This document shows positions 34,171 through 47,649 of a DNA stretch of 64,000 nt, in pieces (within the stretch, counting starts at the first letter, position 1; every line of letters begins with the position of its first letter). Both the position numbers and the translations under genes were made by a program. The notes under the pieces were generated by a model that saw nothing but the letters and a program-made list of their open reading frames with translations, did not search any database and was not told where the DNA came from. Source of the stretch: Ceriagrion tenellum (taxonomy: Eukaryota; Arthropoda; Insecta; Odonata; Coenagrionidae); NCBI GenBank assembly GCA_963169105.1, contig OY720638.1, forward strand, positions 6,496,749 to 6,560,748. The letters run 5' to 3'.

Positions 34171-34734
34171 CTAACAAAGATGAAATCGTATTGTTCGCTT
34201 CCACTGACGTATTCATGGTCTCAATTCTCTCTCATTCAAGTATGAGCTCATCGTGTTTATGGACTCGGCGTAAAAACACACAACTCTCATCCTAACGATA
34301 TTCGAATTTTTCGAAACACACTACATATTAGAGTAGCGCGAACCGAACACATATATTGCGTAGAAAAAATGGAATCACGATTGACCAAATTTGACAGTAG
34401 CATAGGCCAATAAACATTGAACTAGATTGTTGGTTTCCTACATTAAATACCTCATAAGGACGTATTTGTTGGTATTGGGTAAAGATATTCCGTGATAATA
34501 TCGACTAGGCTAACACACTGCTCATTCAAGAAGGCATTTAAATCCATAAAACATTAATTATCGGAGTGGTATGAGCGCATAAAAATAACAACAGTGCGAA
34601 ACGGGAGATACTGAGCATGAACAAGACAAAGGATATGAATGCAATAAGATATCGACAAGTAAATGATTGACGTACGCTCTCAAGTTTGCTTATAACCTCC
34701 TACACGGTATCAATATGAGCGAGCATAGTGTCTC

Positions 34735-35126
34735 AAAATTTTGGAGGGATTAAGGTGTGAGCTCCTAGAGACTCGGAGGCTACAGGCAAGGCTTAGGTTG
34801 CTTAACAAATTCAGAGCTGGTGCGTTTCACGAGCGACACAGAGAATATTATCACGACGCCTCACTACATCTCTAGGTCTGACAGAAGCGATAAAATATGA
34901 GAGATACATAGCCGTACAGATAGGTACAAAAACTCATTCTTTCCGCGCACAATACGTGACCACAGTGAAAACTGAGCTCCACTAAATACACTCCCATAAT
35001 ACATGTCACCATTTGACTCCCAGAACCTTATTTATCCCTTACATATTTACACGGCTGGTGTCTCAACACCCCTTGCCACATGCCTATGCGGCGGCTCGTA
35101 CGGTAGGTTGTAGATGTACGATTCCA
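34735..35126 (+). mobile_element. CR1-type LINE 3' end, 5'-truncated
   Basis: Matches the reverse complement of the LINE tail at 25849-26250: CTAGAGACTCGGAGGCTAC, CTTAGGTTGCT, CATCTCTAGGTCTGACAGA, CGTACAGATAGGTACAAAAA, then CTATGCGGCGGCTCG and GGTTGTAGATGTA at the 3' end. It encodes a degraded form of the conserved SRTDRYKNSFFPRTI region. Plus-strand, hence antisense to AHCYL. Confidence 0.8.
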
Positions 35127-36007
35127 ACTTCACCCTCCATTGACTTCGCTCGTGTATTCCTGCAATCTTTCGAATCGTCATTCCGGTAGACAAACTAATT
35201 CGACATTGGAACTCCTGTAAGCTGGACAAACGCCGTGGATCGCGTGAAGAACCACAAACTGAAGAAAAGGCGTGGCGGAACTCGGCTAGAGAATCGCCGA
35301 TTCCTAAGTCCCCTGGCGAGCGGAGTACGAGAAGATAAAATTCGAATAAAGTCGAATTTCGGCGTCTTCAGAGGAGTACGCTCCGCAGTTGACGACAACA
35401 AAATGAAAAAGGTTAGCGTGCAGTGGCCACGAATGCACGCCATTTCGTTCGCACGAGTAATTCGAATCCAGTGTTGAGACGAGGGGGCGTGGCAATCCAC
35501 AAGGCCATGGGGAAGCAATCTACGAGGCCATGCCGACCAAATGGCGGATTCTAGTGCACTCGACCCGAGTCACACGAAATGGAGGCATCACGTAATGCAT
35601 CAGTGTGATTGGCAGTTTCCACACAAGTGTGAACAAACCAAAAAGAAAAAAATGTCCACACCTTCCCTACAAGCTCGATTAAAGGATTTTGAAAACATCA
35701 GGATAAAAACATTTCCGATGTTTCCACAACCTTTAGTAGTAGAAGTGGAAACCTTGACAAGTAGAAATCGAATACTTTGAGCATCTTTTAGTTGAGTCCA
35801 TGTCGATTACGCTAAGGTCATTTAATTATTTATCGCAAGGGTGAGTAATTCCTTGTAATACCGTGCAAATTCCAACCCGCGTTCAACAAGTGATTAGCGA
35901 TTCGCAGCAAGTGGAGCGCACGCGGCACTATGGCACGAGGTTGGCATAAGTATGGTGCGGAGGGTGGAGGGAGGAGAGGGGGGAGAAGAGAGATGTGCGA
36001 CACTCAC
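35127..36007. other. start of AHCYL intron 1
   Basis: Moderately CpG-rich, open in several frames (for example 35195-35518) but with no recognised motif. It directly follows the splice donor of exon 1. Confidence 0.4.
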
Positions 36008-36091
36008 CTTGTACGACAACTGGTCGACGACGTCTTGATCTTCATCGCGGAGCGCGGCGTCGGAGGCCTTACGGCCCGCCGGCGAGGACAT
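36008..36091 (-). CDS. AHCYL proposed first coding exon
   Basis: An 84-nt segment from ATG (36091) to a strong donor AAG|GTGAGT, reading MSSPAGRKASDAALRDEDQ, DVVDQLSYK. It ends in phase 0, which fits exon 2 (LSYK|MPEKLRDG). G at -3 gives a fair start context. It sits in the only strongly GC-rich, CpG-dense block of the window, upstream of the gene on the right strand. I do not recognise the residues as a family motif, so assignment rests on position, splice site, phase and composition. The same frame is open upstream to 36325 (78 more residues, Pro/Arg-rich); a longer N-terminus is possible, but 5' UTR is more likely. Confidence 0.65.
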
Positions 36092-36400
36092 GACGGCGCC
36101 CTCCAGCGGCGGCGGCGGCCCGCGGGTGCGGCGACACACTCGGCCACGGGTCTGCGGTTGTCTTGCGGCGACCGTCTGCAACGCGACGGCCCAGAGCACT
36201 GTAGGTCGGGGGGGGCGCCTCCTCCGCCCGACCTCGGGGGCGGGGGGCGTGGCGAGGGGTGGGGGAGAGTGGGGTGGGGGAGGGCCACGAGGGCGCTTCG
36301 CTCGTCGACTCGAGAACCATCGCAAGCGCGCGACGAACGACCACGAATATCATTTTCGGCAGTTCACGGACTTGGGGGGCTCGTATATAACACTGGGCTA
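36092..36400 (-). promoter_or_regulatory. CpG-rich promoter and 5' UTR of AHCYL
   Basis: About 300 bp with very high GC and CpG content, including GGCGGCGGCGGC and long G-rich tracts on the plus strand. For the minus strand a TATA-like GTTATATACGAG lies at about 36379-36390, some 290 bp above the proposed start codon. The transcription start is inferred near 36350. Confidence 0.5.
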
Positions 36401-37530
<1,130 letters not shown>

Positions 37531-37809
37531 TTCTATCACCTCTGCCCACACTACTTCTTCCTTTCGAATTTCTTCCACTTCCGCTTCCCGCCCCCACCTT
37601 TCCTCTCCCTCCTCCTCCTCCCCTTCCCCTGTCCCTCCCCCCCTCCCTTCCTTCCACCTCAGTCCTCCCTTCCTTCTCAGTCCTCTACGCTCTTGCGACC
37701 AAGGTGCTAGTGGCACCGAAATATCAAGAAACTTTGTGTGTTCATTTTTTTGTTTCTCTGTGTTTATCGTCTGCCTTCCTCTGGCAAACTGTTTATATAT
37801 TCGTCACTT

Positions 37810-37854
37810 GAGTGATCCTAAGTGCACTTATATATATAAGTGCACTTAGGATCA

Positions 37855-37857
<3 letters not shown>
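37810..37857. repeat. 48-bp perfect palindrome
   Basis: Arms GAGTGATCCTAAGTGCACTT plus A (37810-37830) and the exact reverse complement (37837-37857) flank TATATA, so the whole is self-complementary. It joins the tail of the Penelope fragment to a (TA)n array. Confidence 0.95.

Positions 37858-37910
<53 letters not shown>
37858..37910. repeat. (TA)n microsatellite, second array
   Basis: 53 bp of uninterrupted AT/TA directly after the palindrome. With 37055-37150 it brackets the Penelope fragment, as if the element had landed in one TA array. Confidence 0.95.
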
Positions 37911-37914
<4 letters not shown>

Positions 37915-40900
37915 AACCCAAGTTTTGACTCTTTAACATAATTTTCACATATAATTTATTTTGCATCGAATACTTTAAGTTTTTCATACATTTAGAATGC
38001 CACAAAGTTGATATCGCAGGTGATATATCCAAAAATATGTACAGGGTGACACATGTATAATTCGATGCATATAGCACGAGAAGCGGCACTGCGAATTCGC
38101 TATGACGAACAGAGTTGCTACACTTTTAACGTCTGCCAAGCTAAACGATAGATACGCTGATCCTCGTCTCGTGTATTTCAGTCAGGTAGAACGTGGTTTA
38201 ATTTCACTTAAACGCTCATTACTACAAATTTTCCCATTTTTTAAGTACCAAAATTGCAGCTATTATCTCGAAGGTAGGTCCTGGAAGAGAGCGACCATAT
38301 TGAATATATTATCCATTGAAGTTTCCATGGAATAATTATGACAGTGAGTTTGGCGAGAGTATTATCGGAATTGATGAAACATTTATTACTTTTTTTCGGG
38401 CTGAGAAATCACCACGATGATTGGCCGAAAATAAGCCTCGACAATGTTGCTTATGAGTGTCTCGTGGGAGTTATTTCAGAAATTCAAATCACGGAACATG
38501 ATGTCATGATTCCTCCTCATACGGAGAAAATCTCCAATCTCGGGAAAACAAATGTAGGCCGCCAGTGTGCGAGAACTTCGATTCGTTCATTTTCGGTGAA
38601 GGGTGCTTCATTTTGGTCGTTTTGTCAAGCTTCTAAAACACCCGGTATACCTTGACGATTTTTGCGCTGCTGTTGTCTCCGAAATAAAATGACGACGTAA
38701 AGTGAATTCGAATTCAAATGGGTTAAGCAATTTTATATATTATAGACTCAATTCGTAATTTAGAACATTTAAAAGAAGGCAACGGCACATTTTTATGAAA
38801 TTTTTACGACTGAATAAATATTTCATTGTTGCTTTATTTCTGAGAAAAGTAACACTTAACATAATACGTGATAAACCCTTGAATTCGTGCCTTCAGTTCA
38901 GCTTTGTCCCTTTGTGAATACGGGATACAATCATTGTTCAACACTGGAGTTTCCTTAGGGTAACTGTGAACGTTAATACACCGGGTCAATCGTGTAGACA
39001 TAATTTAACCCCGTAAGGGTCCTCATGCTTGAACGCTTTATGCGCATATTTAATGTTAAAACAAGTGTCAGTACCTTGTGTAAAGCAAAACTGCAAATAA
39101 AGGGTACCGTAGCTAATACCTATCCGTAGCTACACTATCCATGCAGCATATTGCCTAAAGGTAATTCACTCAATGTGCACACTAGCACATTGCAGCGGGA
39201 GTGAAGTTTATGGTATGTGTTTGGTATTGACCCTTGTATGGAAATACCTCGAGACGAAATGATGTAGTCTATCGCGAGAGCAGCTGGCAACTTGTCAATT
39301 AATTTCACGGCATAGTTTTCCCCATTGTGACCTCAACCAGCGTAGAAAATAAGCCCAACATGTGGCTACAATTCTTTCTTGATTTGCGAGGAAGAAGAGC
39401 TACTGCTGATATGAAGCAAGAGCGCCATATCCCCATGTCAATCAACTTTGTATCCATGTGTGGTCCTGATGACCTGGGGCAGATTTAGGCCGTCGTTCTC
39501 AAGGATACACGTTCTTCCACAAGGTGATATTAATGTTTTATGTACGTAGTGGCTATTCTTCCAAAGTATTTGGCAGCAATGTGACAAATCTTCGCATTGC
39601 TTTTTGGATCCCTACGCCTAAACATAATTTATCGTTGCATAAATGTTCTTCTTTGTGCATGGGACATAAATTGTATAATTAATAGCCAAACTCTATTAAA
39701 CAAATTGCTTGTCTCAATAAATATTTAAGATTGATTCATAAATGGATATTGACCGCTAGCAACAGTGAAATGTTATTTTAAACCAAACATGAATATACGG
39801 CTCACCATACCATGTAGTAAAGCAATCCTTTTCTCTGTAAGCCAATGAATTAATAATATCTTTACGCACTGCAGTTTTTGTTAGCTTAATAAATGCTAAT
39901 TTTGAGGTACATCATTTGATTCTACATCTTAATATTTAGTCGAATTTACGCTAAACACAGGTAACTTGCCAACGAAGATATCTAGACGCCCCTAAAATTT
40001 AATACCAAATACATATTCTAGATGAATGGAAGCATCAGTATTATAATTACTTTTGTTCTGGGGGCGGATTGTTACTTTCCGGGGATCTGGTCGAACCTTG
40101 GGGTCAACAATTAACCTGTTGCACATGGGATCACCAGGGCCACAACGGACTCTCGGCCCTGCATCTCCCACCCCTGCTGAGGGCACAGATCAGGGGGGCC
40201 GTATTAACGGCCACAGCTTCGGGTGAGAGTCAAGTTCAGGAATCGGTCGGAGTACTGCGACGTGGAAGGCAACGGGAAACCACCGCATTAGTCTCCCCAC
40301 AACCTTCCAGCCTTGCTTTCAACAATATGCAACGCGATGACATTCTGCTTGGTATATACTATACTCCGGAGGCAATACAGTCCCGGATCGGATCTCCGGG
40401 TGGGGACTATTGGAAGGGAACGTCAGTCGGAGTGGACAATCCAAATGTGTCGTCAGCGGAGAAATGCTGACGGGTGCATCTAATTTATTACGTGAAGGAA
40501 AGAAACCCTAAGGAATGTTGTGGCAAGGGCTTTCGTGCAATGGTAGATACACGGGATTGTGGAGGAAGCCTTATAACCACATAAGTTCCACCATTCCGAT
40601 TCAAATATAACCATATCCTACTTCTCCTTCAAGTGCCACTGGATGAGTTGTGTGACAAGCTGAAGGTCGTAGACTTGCTGTAGTGTGTGACTGATAAGGA
40701 TCACAGGTTTTCATTTCAATTTGTAGAATTATTAGAATTTTCTTAATGTTGCCTCATTGTTAAAAGAGAGAAAAACAAGGTAATTTCATTGGCATCATCG
40801 AAAAGTTGAATTACGCTCGCAAAAGCTTCGTGGTGTGTTTGACAATAAGATAAATGCAATCCCACATCGGATCATGCAAAGAAAACACTTGTAGTCCCAT

Positions 40901-41384
40901 AATTCGCTGTCAAACTTTCTTCTGACAACTTTCATTCGGTCAAGAAGTGGCTTACGCGTACAAGAAGGCGTAATTTAAGGAAATGAATTCCAAGACAGGT
41001 CAAACAAGCCTTACAACATTTCATTACTTATTACTTTTATCCTAGTCGAAACAATCAATGGCTTGGCGTGCCGGGAGTAAGGATTCGTTAACAGTAGTTA
41101 CCTATTTTAATACATAACGGATTGTCCAACAAAGAAATAGTTCCCTAAAATAGATTGGAACTTACTGCATTGGTACCGGTTACAAATCTCAGAAAATCTT
41201 CCATTGCTTGAATGGTTATGGATGGAAATACCAAGTGAATTCTCTTGGCTCACCAGCTTAGGTATACTATTCTAGAGAGACACACCTAAAATCTACTAAA
41301 ATTCGTATTCTACAGAAATAGAGCCCGTTTTCAAGAATGAAACTAATGTAACGAATCAAGATCAGCATACGGTGAAACTTTCCC
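37911..41384. other. intergenic stretch
   Basis: No gene recognised. 38051-38657 is bounded by CAGGGTG and CACCCGG next to TA and could be a decayed mariner-type MITE, but the shared terminus is too short to claim. 40060-40470 is a GC-richer island with a 133-codon plus frame (40069-40470); its sequence (GACGTGGAAGGCAACGGGAA) looks like repeat DNA, though I cannot name the family. Confidence 0.4.
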
Positions 41385-43745
41385 GAACGCGGCTTCGCGC
41401 AACACGGATCCTGATTTACCCTGTTTACAAATCGGCACCAAGCTTCGCCAAACGCGGCGTGGCGCTATAATTTAACGCAGTTTCCATTAAATGCCGTTTA
41501 GACAATTTTTTCTCGGTATAGTCAAAACCTAATAAAAATGACTCACCCATCTTAGCCATTGACTTTAAACATTACTACTATTGCAGGCTCCCCTGCATAC
41601 GTTCTGAATGTAAGCATTCATAAATAAGTAATGCACTAAGTTCTTTTCCACAATCATTTCATAGCACAAGGCATTTCGCCGATTTACGCCATCGTCAGTC
41701 ACAGAATGTCAAGAATTTCGTCGTTTATTCGGCCAGATTCTGTACCTGATGATGCCGTCCATTGGTGAAGCGCTTAGTGCAATCAAGAGATCGAAGAAAA
41801 GTACTCAGGATTTAACTATTATTACGAATACGAACCATTGATTTTAATTCACCCAAGAGATTCTTCTCAGCTGAAGCCGAGTCCCTATGAAAATCCAATT
41901 ATGTCAGCGTTCCGGCACGGTGATTCACCATTTCCACGAGTCCAATGCATTATACTCTAACATTTGGTGCTGCGCCCGACTTCTTCGCGGAGAGATGAAT
42001 AAAGGAAGGAAGGAGGAAATGAGAAGGATTCGCTATGTCTGTGTGGTTGGATAAAAATACGGAGTACATTCTCACGCTGAGATCTCATTGCGAAATAACC
42101 CTTAGAAAATCACCGCGGATGGTAGCCAAATATGAGTCTTTGTCATTGACGAGGAACATGCCAGACGGTCAGCACCTGCCGAGATAAAACTTATTCTGTC
42201 CTGTTTACTCGATTACTGATTACTCGAGATATACCAAGTCAACAGTCTTTCAACCCCCGTTCTTTTAACCCTCATTCTTCTTCTAATATGGGATTCCACT
42301 CTCCACAGCCTCATTTCTAATCAAGGAGGCGACTAAAGGACGAGATGTACTCTAGACGGTCAGCACACACGCTTCTTTAGACGAGGCATTATTCGGGTAA
42401 CACGATGTAGGAACAATCTTCCCCAGGCGACGATTATGCCTCCGAGGGAAATCACTATTCCACGGAAGCTATTCGTGGGGCACCACGGAATTATCGGCAA
42501 ATGATTAAAATTGTGTTTCACGGAGTGAGTGCTTTCCTCCTTTTTCATTCTTTTCCATGAGTTCAAAACTACCCAGTGAATTAATAGCTGATGATCCTAG
42601 GATAAAAGAAAAAGGCGTAGCTTCTGCAGTAATAACTTACAATATTAAGTAAACCACGAGACGGAAGCTACACCGCACAGTAAAATGCACCAGGCCATGC
42701 AATATCCCTTGCCGTGGGCTACAGCGAAGAAAAGATGCGGTTCTTACCGCCTAATAATAGTTTCCTTCTGCAGCCCTTAGATCAGGGAGTTATTGCTGCC
42801 TTTTAGAAGAACTACATCTGAAGGGGTTTGGCCTACTTTCTCTTCGTGTTGAAGGCCAATCCGTCCCTTACAGTGAGCTACTGATTGAAAAATTTATCTT
42901 TTGAAAGCCATCGAAGTAACACAAAATTTTGGGATGAAGTGAGAAAGAAACTGTAAAGCTTTGCAGGCAAAAGCTGTAGCCTTATGTTGTACACGATTTC
43001 CAAGGTTTTCCTGATGAAGGCAAGGACTTGTGGGAAATATGTAATTACAAATGCCAGGAAAATTGGGTGCGAGGGATTTCACGGCAAGGAAGGAGGAGAG
43101 AATGGTGAATTACTGAAGTCTCATAAGGACGAACTGACCATTGATGAACTGGATACAATGTCACAGTATTCGAGAGAAGGCAAAAATGAAGACGGAGATT
43201 TGAAGCTGGAAAAGCCAAAGTTAAAAGCTTCGGGCAGTTTTTTTTCGGCTGGCATTAAATGTTGAGTACGAGCAATTGAAATGTGATACATGGATTGAAA
43301 GAAGACTGGAGTTCTAGTTATGCATCGATGCAGCTTAATTTCCTTCGGCAGAAGTCCTTAGGGAGTGTAAAAAAGCCGATGTAGCTCCCGATCGCGATAT
43401 TACTCCCGCCATGTTGCGCCCCGAATCAAGATACGAACTCGTTGGAATCGCAGATCAGGATTCGATCGATTTTCACCATCACTAACTTTCGATTTTACTT
43501 AAGCTTTTATTTTTTGTACCCGAGGAGATATGTTGTATTTCTTTGGGCGGTGAGTTATCGTTTCTTTGAGAAATAAAAGTAAGCAAGTTATATTTAAGAA
43601 AAAAAAGGTCGTTAAGGGACATTTTCTCAACTTTGGAACGAAACCACTTCATTTCCATATGACTAATGCTTCCTCCAACGCAGATTCGTGCAACGCGGCA
43701 TTACCGCGAAATTTAAGTTCCGCGATATTCCTTAACTCAACTTCA
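41385..43745 (+). mobile_element. Tigger-like DNA transposon, decayed
   Basis: Both outer regions hold AACGCGG-type motifs (CGAACGCGGCTTCGCGCAAC at about 41393; GATTCGTGCAACGCGGCATT at about 43683), as is usual in Tigger termini, and the middle carries the transposase relic. Exact ends and the TA duplication could not be fixed. At about 2.3 kb the length fits a Tigger element. Confidence 0.5.
42685..43264 (+). pseudogene. Tigger transposase, C-terminal half
   Basis: Plus strand reads NAPGHAISLAVGYSEEKMRF, LPPNNSFLLQPLDQGVIAAF, a stop and further broken frames, then an open stretch from 42984 ending ELLKSHKDELTIDELDTMSQ. DNAPGH and LPPNTTSLLQPLDQGVI are the last two acidic blocks of the pogo/Tigger DDE domain, and the helical LV..H.EELT.EEL run is the conserved C-terminus. 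Internal stops show it is dead. It is better preserved than the Tigger relic at 2500-2765. Confidence 0.85.
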
Positions 43746-45000
43746 TGATAATAAATACGAAAACAGAGAGTATCCCTAATTAATGGCAAGGAGGGAACTA
43801 TTACGATATTCTATAATTTCACAAACATTTTAATAAAATACAAACATAAGATTTATCAGTCACATCTACACGGCAAGTTCACACCGTGTCGTTTGTTTCG
43901 CAACCCATTGCATTTAGTGGTACTGGAAGAACAAATAGAACATTTCTGAATTCAAACCGGAAAAAACCTGCGGTCTTCAGCGCTTCAGTCGCAATGCCAT
44001 TCAATACATGGTTGCTCCCAAGCTCGGCAGGTGACATTTCTAGCAATACACGAAACCCCGAGTTAAAACAATTTTTAAGGGAGAATATTTGACTTCACTC
44101 TACCTTCATCCGTAATGGATGACTCAATCAGAAACTATTTGCTTCCCACCACAACCAATGTTAATGCAAAGTGAAATACCAAAGCCCTGTTTTCACATAA
44201 ATCATGAAAGAATAGTGCCAACAAGCATATCTACTTGCGAAGCCTACTTTACTCGCTCGCAAACGGTTAAATAGAAAATAGATTGCCACGTAGTGAATTA
44301 TCGCTTAAACACCTGCTCTCATGTCAGACTACTTCAGTCCGTCTCACTGAATGACCACTTGAAGAGTCACTACTATATACGAACAATAAATCACATCAGC
44401 GGAGTGGTATTGGAAAGTGCATAGCAATTCAGATAGTCGCTGCACATTCACAGTGGTTTTCCAATTTGTCAGTAGATAAGGCACTGAACCTTGTTTGAAT
44501 GAATGATTTATTACGAGTTTTCACTTAAGTTAGCTCTTTTGTGGTTCAAGCGCAATAGTTACAAACAAAATAGGAAATGTGTCACATTATGAAGAAATTG
44601 CCATGAGAAAAATATTTTAATATATTTGAATAGAAATTTCTTCAAAAAATTCACCCGCCATGTTTGAATTTCTAGTGTCACATTATGATCGTGTAATCCC
44701 GTTTTCAGTAAGGTACAAAATTACTCTGGAGCCACTTATGTAGAGGCGTATACGTCAACGAAGAACTACTCCTTGCTTTGTTTCTCAGAAAACAGCATCA
44801 AAATGAAAAATTTCAATCATGACTCTTTCAAAAACAATTTTCCTTCCTCATCGTTTCCAGCACTCATAAATAATTAATCACGTAATACACGATAAGGCAT
44901 ACATGGCGTGTATAATAAGCATATGCAGAATATGAAAAGACGATATCAATGAAGCCATTAGGAAAAAGGACAAACAGATTTTTTTAAATATCTATCAGTT
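43746..45000. other. intergenic stretch
   Basis: AT-rich with no supported feature. Confidence 0.5.
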
Positions 45001-45200
45001 CATGGACGAATTCACACAGCGCCATCGTGTGCTTTTGGAAACGAAAGCAACACAAGAATCGTTAAGAAATAACGAGCGAGAAGGAAGCTCGATAAAATGG
45101 ACGAAGTATCCTCGGCCGAGACTGAACAAGTCAGTTGTTTCGCCGTCTGCCGGCCACGGTTTCAACTTCGGGAAAAATTCTCCTTGAAAAGAGAAATCCG

Positions 45201-45323
45201 TGACGTCATTTTCCGTGAAATGGACACATGGCATAACCCCTCCGATGGCCACTCACGTGGACAACACCGCCATCGGAGCAATGGCGGTGCTGTTGCGCAA
45301 CGACTTGTCGTTGCCACGGCAAC
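45201..45323. promoter_or_regulatory. promoter-like cluster: CRE and X-box
   Basis: A CpG-rich patch with TGACGTCA at 45201-45208 (full CRE) and GTTGCCACGGCAAC at 45310-45323, a near-symmetric X-box of the type bound by RFX factors. It also has the inverted pair CGCCATCGG/CAATGGCG. Open frames run off both ways (minus 45252-44995, 85 codons; plus 45002-45187 and 45097-45342), none with a known motif. An unrecognised first exon on either strand is possible. Confidence 0.35.
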
Positions 45324-45423
45324 AAATACGCAAAGCAAGTGATACGCAGACACACGCACGGAGCACCGAATTAGAGATATTTGGCGAGAGTATATTCAGA
45401 GACGGACTTTCTATAAACCCTTA

Positions 45424-46572
45424 GCATAAAATCATTACCCACTTTCCTCTGGTAGTTTCCGCTCAACGACTCGTCAGATTTCAATACATTTTCAGTCTGC
45501 CAAAGTCCTGCATCCGGATTTATGCATGTTCTTCTTCTCCTCCTAGATGTAATACAATTTGTTTAACCCATGGTTTCCACTTTTCAGCTACCAACTTTCT
45601 CTTTTGCGGCTAAAAATATTTCCCTTTCGATGCCCAGCAATTGTATTGATTGATTTTTTCACAGTTCACCTCCTTGGTCACATCAAAGAACTTTCACAAG
45701 TCTATTTGGTTTATTGTTCCTCCAATATTTCAATTGAAAGGGACTCCTCATTAATAGTAGTTGACATTTCATCATGTCTACTAATGAAATGACCAACAAA
45801 AATGACATTGATAAAATTCCAACAACACGATTATCACAAGCATCGGCCGAAATAAAAGTTGCCAGCATTAACTTCGTCCCGAATATTATCGTCAGAAATC
45901 TAAACTGATGTTCATTTTTTAATTGCAAAATTACCGCCATGAAAAGTGTAATATATTAGGCATATTTGTACCGCTCCCGTTTCCATGGTTTCACCCACGA
46001 GGCATCCGCCACCGCCCACGCGGTCAACACGTGCTCATCGGCGGAATTGCCGAGCGGCGCCATCGCAGCCCACCGACGAATAAATCAACGCACGGTGCTA
46101 TCAGTGGTCTATTTGAGCAGGGACTCAAATGACGCGGGCGCAATGCTTGCCGTAAAGACTCCCGAGAATGCGACATAAATAAGTGCTCCGACTTCAGCAG
46201 TCAAACTTCAACGGGCTGCAGAGAGAACATGCGGCTCAGCTAAGATACCGCAGAACAAATTTGCTGAGCTCAATACATCGTCGCGTGTTTCCTAAGATAT
46301 GAAGAGTGGATTCCTGGACGGGCCTGCTCTCATCATTTCCCTGACTACCATGATACAGTTCGAGCGTTCAACACACGAGGAAACAAGAAGCGAGCAAGAG
46401 ATCGCCTCACATCGCCGCTTTAGTGTGAGCCCTATTCAAAATATGGCGAGACAAAATTCACTACGGTATTTGCTTCAGAAAACGGATATATCTCATTTTA
46501 CTTGATGATCACACTCTTAAAAACGCTGAAAGATTCTCTTTCTTCGGAAAATATACGACCATACCATACCCC
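45424..46572. other. intergenic stretch with a GC-richer block
   Basis: No gene recognised. 46000-46300 is CpG-richer; GACATAAATAAG at about 46171 followed by TCAGCAGTC at about 46195 could be a TATA box with an arthropod initiator. The next plus-strand ATG frame (46299-46505, 68 codons) has no known motif. Confidence 0.3.
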
Positions 46573-46770
46573 GGCCCCGGTGGCGGCGGGGTAAAGTCCC
46601 TGCCTGCCAACCCGAGGGTCGCGGGTTCGAGTCCCGCCTGGGTAACATATTTTCTGCCCAGGACATGGGTGTTTGTGTCCCGTACGTTGTTACTGTTATT
46701 CACCCGACGTAAACTGGCCCATTGTGCTGTATTCGGGGTAGTAAAGATAAATAAATAAACATAAAAAAAA
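46573..46770 (+). mobile_element. tRNA-derived SINE, copy 2 (best preserved)
   Basis: Head GGCCCCGGTGGCGGCGGGGT, then a tRNA-like A region, CCAACCCGAGGGTCGCGGGT and B-box GGTTCGAGTCCCGCC. The body has GCCCAGGACATGGGTG, CACCCGACGTAAACTGGCCC and GTGCTGTATTCGGGG. The tail is AAATAAATAAACATAAAAAA. It defines the family seen also at 22603-22795 and 51584-51672. Confidence 0.85.
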
Positions 46771-47649
46771 TACTGTCTCAGTAAAACTTGACTAGAGAAA
46801 TTTGGGACACCATGCAGCTACTGAAGTTGAATGAATAAATTCAAACTTCCCCGGAATAAAATATTGACAGAGTAACGCTGGGAATTGAAGGGCTTACCTA
46901 GAAATTTTAAACACGATACATAATAGAAATTAAAAAAAAGATACATGAAATATAACGAGAAGGCTACGCATACTTTATACCCATAGGTATAATATAACGA
47001 AGACATGATAATGCACTCATAAACACTATTAGGTATAACCTGATAAATCATAATCAATGAAAGAATTGCTTCGTCAAATTACGCTGTTGTCCTAGTCAGA
47101 AGTGCTTTCAATCTCGGGAATCTGTCAGCTACAGGCCCTGGGATGCTAGCACTTAGTAAGACTACCATATATTATAGTAATTCGAGAAATGAATGAAGTG
47201 CTAGTGTCTGTCCAATGCAATAGTGGAGTAGAGCGTATTACACTAAGACCAATCGAGCTGGCACAAGTGCTTACGTGGGAGGCACACATTCCCTCCCGGC
47301 GACACTATCATGGATGGGGAGCAGCCGAAGCCATTATCAATTTAAAAAGCTTTTTCTATTGTTGGTCATTTCACTCCATGAAATTCAGTGTTTCAACCTC
47401 AAACAACAACTTTTTATTCGCTAAGAAAGTAATAAGTTACCGAGAAAGATGTCATTTACCCCTTCTAAGACTATGAAATTATTCACTAAGATAATATGAC
47501 AAGGCTCAGGAAACGGTTAATTCGTATATAAGTACGAAATAAAAAATAACGTAATTGGCTATAAATACCATTGTAGTGCTCCGTAATGAACACTGACCTA
47601 AATTCAAAGTTCAAAGATCTACAGTAATTCTTGAGTATGCAATTATATG

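Larger units (their letters stand above)
32105..34734. other. AHCYL intron 1, no gene seen
   Basis: Apart from two tRNA-like segments (33880-33960, 34096-34170) no feature is supported. 32570-32940 is CpG-richer (GACGACGCGAGGCGG) with short frames lacking motifs. ATGCATGC-type short palindromes occur near 32894. Confidence 0.4.

Noticed and set aside
38051..38657. Possible mariner-type MITE between TACAGGGTG and CACCCGGTA
   Set aside because: Only about seven terminal bases agree and the subterminal regions do not match; too weak to call.
46573..46650. Possible functional tRNA gene
   Set aside because: Good B-box, but the acceptor and anticodon arms are not tRNA-like, a body and AAATAAA tail follow, and further copies exist, so it is a SINE.
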